NCBI GenBank assembly: GCA_023457935.1
Contig: JAEXBA010000066.1
Span: 1-64,000, forward strand
Origin: Bacteroidota bacterium
GTDB taxonomy: Bacteria > Bacteroidota > Bacteroidia > Flavobacteriales > Weeksellaceae
Length of the DNA: 64,000 bases
Reading direction: 5' to 3'
Shown here: piece by piece, positions 16,641 through 24,097 of the stretch
How positions within the stretch are numbered: the first letter of the stretch is position 1
How the letters are laid out: the number at the start of each line of letters is the position of its first letter
Notes under the pieces: generated by a model
What the model saw: only the letters and a program-made list of their open reading frames with translations
Databases searched by the model: none
What the model was told of the DNA's origin: nothing
Made by a program: the position numbers and the translations under genes

Positions 16641-18842
16641 TTAGAATTTATAGTTTAACTGTACTGCGAAGTTTCTCGGATCATTTCTGTTCAGGTAACC
16701 GCCACGGTAATAAGCGCTGTAACCTGTTGCATCGGTAAGATTGTTGGCGAAGAATTTAATTCCGTAATTCGCTCTGCTGTAACCAATCTGTGCGTTAATA
16801 GTCGTAAAAGCATCAAGCATAAACGGCTTTACACCCGGAACTGTATTGTGAACTATTACTTTCTGCGTGAATTCGTTCACCGGTCTTTCTCCAACATAAT
16901 AAGCACCGCCACCAAAATGCAGACCGCGAAGTGCGCCGTCACGAATCGTATAATTTACCCAGGCATTTGCCGTATGTTCTGCTGCCATCATCGGACGCGC
17001 TCCGTTTACATAAGCCGGGCTGTTTTCATATTTCGCATCAAGGTAAGCGTAACCCGCCATAATTTCAAGATTTTCGAAAGCACGACCGATTAAATCCACC
17101 TCAATTCCTTTTCTGGTAAGATCTCCCGCAAAATCGTAGAAACCTGTTGCATTTCCCTGTTCATTAAGAACCGAATAGGAAAGATTATTCATATCCATTG
17201 AATACAGGTTGATGTTGAATCTCAGTTTTTCATCAAACCAGTCGGATTTTACACCGGCTTCCCACTGTCTTGTTATTGAAGGACCAACTGTTCCGCCGCT
17301 CACCAAAAGATTGGAATTACCGCGTAAACTCGTTGTTGTAGTGTATGATCCGTAAATATTGATATTTTCACGCGGAGAAAACATTAGTCCCAATTGAGGA
17401 TCCCATGCATCTTTCTGTCCTTCCATTGTATCACCATTAAATCGGCTGTAACGGATTCCCATGATTGCTTTGAAATATTCGCCGATTCCCAACACTTCCT
17501 GCGCCATCAAACCGATGGTCGGACTTTTCGGACTTACAACTGTTGCGATGTACTGTAATGCATCCGGATTGATATTTTCAGGAAGGAAATTATTGACATT
17601 CTGCGTTACATCAATAACATCAACATTAATTCCGGTAGCTGAAGGATCTCCGTTCAAACCGTAACTGTTTGTTTCGGTAAAACTTTCTTTCCAGTCGAAA
17701 CCGATTTGAAAAGTATGTTTGAAAATTCCGGTTTTAATATCATGACCGATAAAATCTGCCTGAAAAACTCTTGAATGATCTGATCCGCCACTTTTTCCGA
17801 GCGTTCTTCTGCGCATTTTATAATCTCCGCCAACGGCTCTTAAAGCTCCGGTTGATAAACCTTCGTCTTCAGAATCCATGGACATGAAAGCGGCTCTCAG
17901 TTTAAAATGACTGTTCAATAATCTTTCCGCAGAAATTCCGTAGCTGAACGCATCTGTTTTTACATAATCGGACGCGAAACCAAGAAATTTCTCTTTCGGC
18001 ATGTCGTAAATATTGTTTTCATCATCCGCAGAAAGGTTTACCGTTCCACGGTTCGGAGTGGTTTCATCACGTAGAAAATCCATTTCCGCAACAATTTTTG
18101 TTTTGTCATCCGGACGGAAAGCTATGGTTGGATTGATGTAAATTCTTTCGCCTTTTACATGATCTGCAAAGGACTTGTTATTCTGATAAGCAGCATTCAC
18201 ACGCATTGAAATTCTTCCTTCACTGTCAAGAACACGCTCCACATCAAGCGTCGGACGGAACAAATCCCAGTTCCCGTAACGGAAACCTATATTTCCGTGA
18301 TTATAAAATCTTGGCGTTTTCGTAGCAATATTGACCACTCCGCCTGCAGCACCAAGAGCATTTCCAATTCCCTGAGTAATCGCTGCTGAACCGCGCAAAA
18401 CCTGCATACTTTCAACACCCTGCATATCTGCAATCATCGAGCTGGATCTGAAATCTGAATTCATCAGAACTCCATTTTTCAGAACCGGCGTTCCTCGGAA
18501 ACCACGAATCGACATACTTTCGCCGTTTCCGCCATAACTGCTGAAAATGACAACTCCGGGAATATTTTTGGCCGCATCCGTAATCGTAAGTGCGCCCATA
18601 TCCTGAATGGCTTTTTCCGAAATCACCGAAATACTCTGAATCATCTCTCGTGGATTCAGCGGAAGTCGGGTAATGATTTCCAGTTTTTTCGGTTGCTTCT
18701 TGGGAACTCCGAAAAGTTCAATTTTTTCAATTTCAGTTGTGTTTTTGATGGTGTCGAAATCGGGTGTCGGCTGATACTGCATCTGTGCATGCGCTGAAAC
18801 AGAAAGAACAATAAAACCGATCGCCAGAAGCTCCTTTTTCAT
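16641..18842 (-). CDS. TonB-dependent siderophore-type outer-membrane receptor
   Basis: A 733-residue receptor with a signal peptide (MKKELLAIGFIVLSVSAHAQ), a plug domain at about 65-185 (ALTITDAAKNIPGVVIF, SIRGFRGTPVLKNGV, VESMQVLRGSAAITQGIGN, GGVVNIATKTP) and a 22-strand-type barrel ending in an aromatic (NYKF). It resembles FhuA/FoxA-type ferric-siderophore receptors; the exact ligand is unknown. The promoter is flanked by Fur-box-like sequences, which supports iron control. The downstream lipoprotein, PepSY and GLPGLI genes are on the same strand with short gaps. Confidence 0.93.
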   Translation of the reverse strand: MKKELLAIGFIVLSVSAHAQMQYQPTPDFDTIKNTTEIEKIELFGVPKKQPKKLEIITRLPLNPREMIQSISVISEKAIQDMGALTITDAAKNIPGVVIFSSYGGNGESMSIRGFRGTPVLKNGVLMNSDFRSSSMIADMQGVESMQVLRGSAAITQGIGNALGAAGGVVNIATKTPRFYNHGNIGFRYGNWDLFRPTLDVERVLDSEGRISMRVNAAYQNNKSFADHVKGERIYINPTIAFRPDDKTKIVAEMDFLRDETTPNRGTVNLSADDENNIYDMPKEKFLGFASDYVKTDAFSYGISAERLLNSHFKLRAAFMSMDSEDEGLSTGALRAVGGDYKMRRRTLGKSGGSDHSRVFQADFIGHDIKTGIFKHTFQIGFDWKESFTETNSYGLNGDPSATGINVDVIDVTQNVNNFLPENINPDALQYIATVVSPKSPTIGLMAQEVLGIGEYFKAIMGIRYSRFNGDTMEGQKDAWDPQLGLMFSPRENINIYGSYTTTTSLRGNSNLLVSGGTVGPSITRQWEAGVKSDWFDEKLRFNINLYSMDMNNLSYSVLNEQGNATGFYDFAGDLTRKGIEVDLIGRAFENLEIMAGYAYLDAKYENSPAYVNGARPMMAAEHTANAWVNYTIRDGALRGLHFGGGAYYVGERPVNEFTQKVIVHNTVPGVKPFMLDAFTTINAQIGYSRANYGIKFFANNLTDATGYSAYYRGGYLNRNDPRNFAVQLNYKF

Positions 18843-18849
18843 AGTTACG

Positions 18850-18935
18850 TTTATTTAGAATGAATTAAAATAACGGGGCAAATGTAAAAACTAAGATTGT
18901 TTTCGCCAAATTTATTTTGATTAATTCTAAATAAA
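18850..18935 (-). promoter_or_regulatory. Promoter of iron operon flanked by two Fur-box-like sites
   Basis: On the minus strand a TTG (18907-18909), a 20-base gap and TACATTTG (18879-18886) fit the Bacteroidota promoter. It lies between two 22-base near-identical inverted arms, 18850-18871 and 18914-18935 (20 of 22 bases match when one is inverted), built around TTTATTTAGAAT. This resembles the ATTTAGAATnATTCTAAAT-type Fur site I recall from the related genus Riemerella. One site covers the early leader and the other sits next to the -33 element. Confidence 0.7.
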
Positions 18936-19061
18936 AATTAGAAGCGTTTTGTAAATTATTGAAAATGAGGATTTATCTGATAGATGATTTCTGTCAGTTT
19001 TTCAACAATAACGTCTTTTTACATGAAGAAAAAGGAAAACTAAAGGGAAAAATGGCTGAAA

Positions 19062-20945
19062 TTAACCGATCTGTTCCTGAAGTTCCAGCCAGCGAAGTTC
19101 CATTTCTTCCAGTTTATCAGAAATGTTCTGAAGCTCTTCAGATAAGACAGAAATCTTTTCGTAATCGGTTTCATTATTGAGTTTTTCAAGAATTTCGGTG
19201 CGTTTCTGTTCCAGTTTTGGCATTTCTGTTTCTACAGTTTCCAGTTCGCGCTGTTCTTTGAAGGAAAGCTTCTTTTTGGTTACAGGCTGTTGGTTTTCGG
19301 TTGCTGGTTTTTTGATTTCCTGCTTTTGGTCTTGATTCTCGGTTTTCGATTCCTGCTTTTTGAAATGTTCGCGGTATTCGGAAAAATTTCCGGTGAAATC
19401 CTTAATGATTCCGTTCCCTTCAAAAGCCAGAACATGATCCACGATTCTGTCCATAAAATAACGGTCGTGCGAAACAATAATCAGTGAGCCCTGAAAATTC
19501 TGAAGAAAATTCTCCAGAACCGTTAAAGTTGGTAAATCAAGATCGTTCGTCGGCTCGTCAAAGATCAGGAAATTAGGATTCTGATACAGAACATGCATCA
19601 GGTGAAGACGTCGTTTTTCACCACCAGACAGTTTTGAAATGGGCGAATACTGCGTCTGATCATCAAAAAGAAAAAGACGGAGAAACTGCGAGGCAGAAAT
19701 AGTTCTTCCGTTGGCCATCGGAAAATTTTCAGAGATTTCCTTAATGGAATCAATCACGCGCTCATCTTCTTTAAACTGTAACCCTTTCTGTGAAAAATAA
19801 CCGAATTTTATGGTTTCACCGGTTTCAATTTCTCCGGAATCCTTTGGCTCCAATCCCTGAATGATATTGAGTAAAGTTGATTTCCCAACACCGTTCTTTC
19901 CGATAATTCCAACTTTGTCGGCTCGCTGAAAAGAATAAGAAAAATCCTTCAGCAAAATATTATTGCCATAACTTTTGGAAATATTCTTCAGTTCCAGAAT
20001 TTTCTTTCCAAGACGCTTCATCTCGAATTCCAGTTCCAGGTTCTGTTTTTTGGTATTGGTTTTCGCAACTTTTTCAGTTTCGTAAAAAGCATCGATCCTC
20101 GATTTTGATTTTGTAGTTCTTGCTTTCGGCTGACGGCGCATCCATTCCAGTTCCTTTCTGTAAAGGTTATTGGCCTTATCGATGGAGGAATTCAGATTGT
20201 CTTCGCGAATCATTTTGTTTTCAAGATAAGTCGCATAACTTCCGTTGTGAACATATAGATTGCGGTCTTCCATTTCCCAGATAATATCGCAGACGGAATC
20301 AAGAAAATAACGGTCGTGGGTAACCAGCAGAAGTGTGATTTTCTCCTTACTCAGATAATTTTCAAGCCATTCAACCATTTCTACATCAAGATGATTGGTA
20401 GGCTCATCCATAATCAGTAAAGTGTGGGTATGCTGCGCTCTGGTTTCGGTAAGCAGTTTGGCTAAAGCGACGCGTTTGATCTGCCCGCCCGAAAGTGTTC
20501 CCATTCTGGCATCCAAATCTGTGATTTTAAGTTGAGACAGAATCTGTTTCATTTCATTCTCCAAATCCCATGCTTTCTGGTTTTCCATTTCGGAAATTGC
20601 TTTTTCCATTTCGTCGTGATCCTGGGAAATGAGTGACTGATGATAGCTTTTAAGCGCTTTTATCGGTGGCGAATCTAAAGTCATCATAAATTCTTCCACC
20701 GAAAGCTGAGAATCGAACTCAATCTCCTGATCAAAAAGAACGACCTGTATTTCTTTGTTTATGGTAACCGTTCCGCTGTCTGCAATTTCTTTTCCCAGAA
20801 GAATTTTCAGTAAGGTTGATTTTCCGGTTCCGTTTTTTGCGACGATTGCGATCTTGTCACCTTCATTGATATTGAAGCTGATATTTTCGAAAAGGACTTT
20901 TATTCCGTAGGACTTTGTAAGATTTTCGGCTGAAACGTAATTCAT
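19062..20945 (-). CDS. ABC-F family ATP-binding protein (Uup-like)
   Basis: A 627-residue cytosolic protein with two ATPase domains and no membrane segments. Walker A motifs are AKNGTGKSTLL (about 36-46) and GKNGVGKSTLL (about 348-358). Signature motifs are LSGGQIKRVALAKLL and LSGGEKRRLHLMHVL, with Walker B LLIMDEPTNHLD and FLIFDEPTNDLD. The linker resembles the ABC-F interdomain helix pair. A lysine/glutamine-rich stretch leads to a C-terminal coiled coil (about 560-625), as in Uup. ABC-F proteins act on ribosomes or, for Uup, also affect DNA transactions; an antibiotic-resistance role is not indicated. Confidence 0.93.
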   Translation of the reverse strand: MNYVSAENLTKSYGIKVLFENISFNINEGDKIAIVAKNGTGKSTLLKILLGKEIADSGTVTINKEIQVVLFDQEIEFDSQLSVEEFMMTLDSPPIKALKSYHQSLISQDHDEMEKAISEMENQKAWDLENEMKQILSQLKITDLDARMGTLSGGQIKRVALAKLLTETRAQHTHTLLIMDEPTNHLDVEMVEWLENYLSKEKITLLLVTHDRYFLDSVCDIIWEMEDRNLYVHNGSYATYLENKMIREDNLNSSIDKANNLYRKELEWMRRQPKARTTKSKSRIDAFYETEKVAKTNTKKQNLELEFEMKRLGKKILELKNISKSYGNNILLKDFSYSFQRADKVGIIGKNGVGKSTLLNIIQGLEPKDSGEIETGETIKFGYFSQKGLQFKEDERVIDSIKEISENFPMANGRTISASQFLRLFLFDDQTQYSPISKLSGGEKRRLHLMHVLYQNPNFLIFDEPTNDLDLPTLTVLENFLQNFQGSLIIVSHDRYFMDRIVDHVLAFEGNGIIKDFTGNFSEYREHFKKQESKTENQDQKQEIKKPATENQQPVTKKKLSFKEQRELETVETEMPKLEQKRTEILEKLNNETDYEKISVLSEELQNISDKLEEMELRWLELQEQIG

Positions 20946-21006
20946 TATAATTGAAAATGGAGCGTTGAAAATTGAAAGTTAGAGTGCGAAAATAAGAAAA
21001 CTGAAA

Positions 21007-21870
21007 TCAGTCGACAGTAAGTCTTTTCAAACTCCACAAATTACCGTTGAAGACATTAAGGTCCACTTTTGTGTTGATGCCGTACACAATGCCGTTTTCG
21101 GTAAACTGCCACATTTTCCAGTTGTCGTCCGCACTTGGTTGCGGAACATCATTGTAATTGGCGAGCCATAGCGGATATTCATCGAACTCACCGCGCAGGT
21201 TGTCCTTATAATAATGGTAAAATGTATAAATTATAGGTTTCTGACCGTACTTTTCCTCAACAATCTTGAGCCAGATTTTCAGATTTTCGCGAAGTTCTTC
21301 CTTTGAATACCGAATTGGATTTCGTTCAATATCCAGAACCGGAACCAGATCACCTTCTTCCAGTTTTACAGATTCAAGAAAATTATTGGCCTGTTTCACA
21401 GGATCTTCATCAGGACGGTAAAAATGATAAGCGCCGCGAATTAAATTATGCTTTTTTGCCGTTTGCCAGAATTCATCAAAATTTTTGTCCTTGCTCCTGT
21501 TGCCCATCGTAGCACGCAAAATCACAAACTCCAGCGGAATTGTTCTGTTTCCGATTGAAAGCGAATCCCATTTAATATCTTTTGAATTCTGATAATGGGA
21601 AATATCAAAACCAAATGTTTTATCAGCATATTCACCAACAATACGGTCGATTCTGGCTGCCTCACGCTCAGAATTTTTGAGTTTCTTGTGTTCAAATCTG
21701 TCGAAATACATGGCGTAATAAAACGCCACTTTCTCTTTGAGGAAAAAAGCAGTTCCCAACAGTGTTAAAGCCATAATCGCCAACAGTATTTCCCTGCGCA
21801 GAAGCCAGTGTTTCCTACGTTTTTTGTGAATTTTCCGGGTCGTTTTTCTTTTCGTTTTTCTGTTGGCCAT
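21007..21870 (-). CDS. Glycoside hydrolase family 25 (lysozyme-like muramidase), membrane anchored
   Basis: A 287-residue protein with a very basic N-terminus (MANRKTKRKTTRKIHKKRRK) and one membrane helix near 27-45. The GH25 barrel follows, with FGFDISHYQNSKDIKWDS (start near 72), FVILRATMGN, RGAYHFYRPDEDP and the catalytic-type DIERNP (VPVLDIERNP, near 180). GH25 enzymes cleave the MurNAc-GlcNAc bond of peptidoglycan. The domain probably faces the periplasm. No partner gene is evident. Confidence 0.9.
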   Translation of the reverse strand: MANRKTKRKTTRKIHKKRRKHWLLRREILLAIMALTLLGTAFFLKEKVAFYYAMYFDRFEHKKLKNSEREAARIDRIVGEYADKTFGFDISHYQNSKDIKWDSLSIGNRTIPLEFVILRATMGNRSKDKNFDEFWQTAKKHNLIRGAYHFYRPDEDPVKQANNFLESVKLEEGDLVPVLDIERNPIRYSKEELRENLKIWLKIVEEKYGQKPIIYTFYHYYKDNLRGEFDEYPLWLANYNDVPQPSADDNWKMWQFTENGIVYGINTKVDLNVFNGNLWSLKRLTVD

Positions 21871-21944
21871 CGGTGTGCAAAAGTAGGAAATTACCCTTTA
21901 AGATTCTGTTCTGTTTATTACTGAACTGCGATAATTAACGTATT

Positions 21945-22055
21945 CCCCTAGCCCTGGGCGAAGCGGCATCCTTTTTTGCAAAGGAAAGTGCGTCGGAAAA
22001 AAAGATACAGCGGAGCACAGGTTCCCGGCTCCTAAAAAAAATATCTGTAATTTTG
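21945..22055 (+). repeat. REP-like hairpin element, copy B
   Basis: The left half is CCTAGCCCTGGGCGAAGCGG followed by CATCCTTTTTTGC. The right half is AAAAAAAGATACAGCGGA, then CGGCTCCTAAAAAAA and TAATTTTG (22048-22055). The T-rich and A-rich halves can pair imperfectly. Copy A at 2598-2700 shares the right half in the same order. The -7-like TAATTTTG lies seven bases before the NADH dehydrogenase ATG. Confidence 0.7.
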
Positions 22056-22061
22056 CGTGAT

Positions 22062-23324
22062 ATGGAAACACGGGAAAAAATCGTAATAATCGGTGGCGGA
22101 TTTGCTGGACTTCAGCTTGCCAAAACCCTGAACAACAAAAGAAAAAAGGTAATCCTTATTGACCGTGTGAACCATCATATGTTTCAGCCACTTTTCTACC
22201 AGGTGGCCTGCGGACGTATTGAACCTTCCAACATCTCCTTCCCTTTCCGGAAAATTTTTCAGCGGTCCCGGAATACACAATACCGCATGACCGACGTTCA
22301 GAAAATTTTGCCTGAGCAGAACAAGGTTATTACCGATGATGCCGAATTCACCTACGATAAACTGGTAATTGCAACCGGATGTAAAACTAATTTTTTCGGT
22401 AACGAGCAGATGGAAAGTCTGGCTTTCGGTATGAAAAACACTCAAGAAGCCATTGCAATCCGTAACCATGTTCTGCTGACATTCGAAAAACTGATTATTG
22501 AGCGCAGAAGAAGTGATGACGGCAACTGGAATATTGTAATTGTAGGAAGCGGGCCAACCGGAGTTGAACTTGCAGGAGCTTTTTCTGAAATGAAAAAGGA
22601 AATTCTTCCCCGCGATTATCCTCACATGAATTTCGATAACCTCAACATCATTCTGGTGAGCTCGACCACGACACCGCTGAGTGTCATGAGCGATGAATCG
22701 CAGAAAAAATCGGAAGAATACCTGAAGCAGCTTGGCGTAAAATTCATGAGCGGCGAACGCGTTACTGATTATGACGGCGATAAAGTTTATCTCGCCAGCG
22801 GCAAAGAAATCGAAGCCAACAACGTCATTTGGGCGGCAGGCGTTACCGGAAACGTAATTGACGGACTGAATCCCGAAATACTGGTGAGAAACCGCTACAA
22901 AACCGACCGTTACAACAGGGTTTTAGGATACGACAACATTTTTGCCATCGGCGATATCGCCTATATGGAAACACCGAATTATCCGCAGGGCCATCCGCAG
23001 GTTGCCAATGTAGCAATTAACCAGGGAAAAACGCTTGCCAAAAATTTCCTTAAGAAAACCGAAAGCGAGTGGAAAGAATACGAATATGTGGACCGCGGAA
23101 GCATGGCAACCATCGGCAAACACCGTGCGGTAGTAGATTTGCCCAAGTTTAAATTCCAGGGATTTCTGGCGTGGTATTTCTGGATGTTTCTGCATTTGAT
23201 GCTGATTCTTTCGGTGAGAAACAAACTGGCGATTTTCTTCAACTGGATGTGGAGTTATTTCAATAAGGATTCTTCGCTGCGGCTGATTATTATTCCGAAC
23301 AAAAAGAACAGTACCGAACAATGA
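22062..23324 (+). CDS. NAD(P)/FAD-dependent oxidoreductase, type II NADH dehydrogenase family
   Basis: About 420 residues from the ATG at 22062 (METREKIVIIGGGFAGLQLA). A TTG nine bases earlier lies in the repeat element and is less likely. The FAD-binding IGGGFAGLQLAKTL (about 9-22), the NAD-binding GSGPTGVELAGAF (about 162-174), IWAAGVTGN and IFAIGDIAYME are typical of NDH-2. The C-terminus has a hydrophobic stretch (FLAWYFWMFLHLMLIL) that would attach the enzyme to the membrane, where it passes electrons from NADH to quinone without pumping protons. It overlaps trmD by four bases (ATGA). Confidence 0.92.
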   Translation: METREKIVIIGGGFAGLQLAKTLNNKRKKVILIDRVNHHMFQPLFYQVACGRIEPSNISFPFRKIFQRSRNTQYRMTDVQKILPEQNKVITDDAEFTYDKLVIATGCKTNFFGNEQMESLAFGMKNTQEAIAIRNHVLLTFEKLIIERRRSDDGNWNIVIVGSGPTGVELAGAFSEMKKEILPRDYPHMNFDNLNIILVSSTTTPLSVMSDESQKKSEEYLKQLGVKFMSGERVTDYDGDKVYLASGKEIEANNVIWAAGVTGNVIDGLNPEILVRNRYKTDRYNRVLGYDNIFAIGDIAYMETPNYPQGHPQVANVAINQGKTLAKNFLKKTESEWKEYEYVDRGSMATIGKHRAVVDLPKFKFQGFLAWYFWMFLHLMLILSVRNKLAIFFNWMWSYFNKDSSLRLIIIPNKKNSTEQ

Positions 23325-23998
23325 GAATTGATATTATAAGCGTTCTTCCCGAACTGATGGAAAGCCCTTTCCAGACTTCCATTCTAAAAAGAGCCATGCA
23401 GAAAGGTCTTGCAGAAGTCCATTTTCATCATCTGCGCGACTGGAGCGTTGGGAAACACCGGCAGATTGATGATGAACAGTATGGCGGCGGTGCCGGAATG
23501 GTAATGATGGTAGAGCCTTTGGACAAGTGTATTTCCGAACTGAAATCTCAAAGAGATTACGATGAAATTATTTATCTGACGCCCGAAGGAGAAACGCTAA
23601 CGCAAAAGATCGCGAATATCCTTTCTATCCGCGAAAACCTGATTTTCATCTGCGGACATTATAAAGGGATTGACCAGCGCGTTCGTGATCTTCATGTAAC
23701 CAAAGAAATTTCTATCGGCGATTATGTTTTAACCGGCGGAGAACTGGCTGCATGTGTTTTGGCAGACTCGGTAATCCGTTTGCTTCCGGGTGTTCTGAAT
23801 GATGAACAGAGTGCTCTGACAGACAGTTTTCAGGATAATTTACTTTCGCCACCAATTTATACGAGGCCCGAAGAATACAAAGGTCTAAAAGTTCCCGAAA
23901 TTCTTCTGAGCGGGCACAGCAAGAAAATTGAGGACTGGCGCCATGATGAAGCAGTAAGAATCACAAGAGAACGTCGCCCGGATTTACTGGGTGAATAA
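23321..23998 (+). CDS. trmD: tRNA (guanine37-N1)-methyltransferase
   Basis: A 225-residue SPOUT methyltransferase that makes m1G37 in tRNAs to prevent frameshifting. Visible motifs are DDEQYGGGAGMVMMVEPL, YLTPEGETLTQ, FICGHYKGIDQRVRD and the knot region SIGDYVLTGGELAA. The start codon overlaps the end of the NADH dehydrogenase gene, so translation is probably coupled. In many genomes trmD lies with rimM, rpsP and rplS, but here it does not. Confidence 0.97.
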   Translation: MRIDIISVLPELMESPFQTSILKRAMQKGLAEVHFHHLRDWSVGKHRQIDDEQYGGGAGMVMMVEPLDKCISELKSQRDYDEIIYLTPEGETLTQKIANILSIRENLIFICGHYKGIDQRVRDLHVTKEISIGDYVLTGGELAACVLADSVIRLLPGVLNDEQSALTDSFQDNLLSPPIYTRPEEYKGLKVPEILLSGHSKKIEDWRHDEAVRITRERRPDLLGE

Positions 23999-24050
23999 AG
24001 ATTCTGATTTTTCTAACTGAAGTTTACGATAATATTCCTATAAAAACAAA

Positions 24051-24076
24051 GCGGCCGAATCTGAAGATTCGGCCGC
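24051..24076. terminator. Bidirectional terminator between trmD and amylase gene
   Basis: A perfect 12-base-pair hairpin with arms 24051-24062 and 24065-24076 (GCGGCCGAATCT and its complement). It lies between convergent genes, with A-rich sequence on the left and AATTATTAT on the right. Confidence 0.8.
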
Positions 24077-24097
24077 CAATTATTATAAATAAAATGA

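Noticed and set aside
18959..19180. A 73-codon plus-strand frame at the end of the ABC-F gene
   Set aside because: It overlaps the ABC-F C-terminal coiled coil on the other strand and has no recognisable features.
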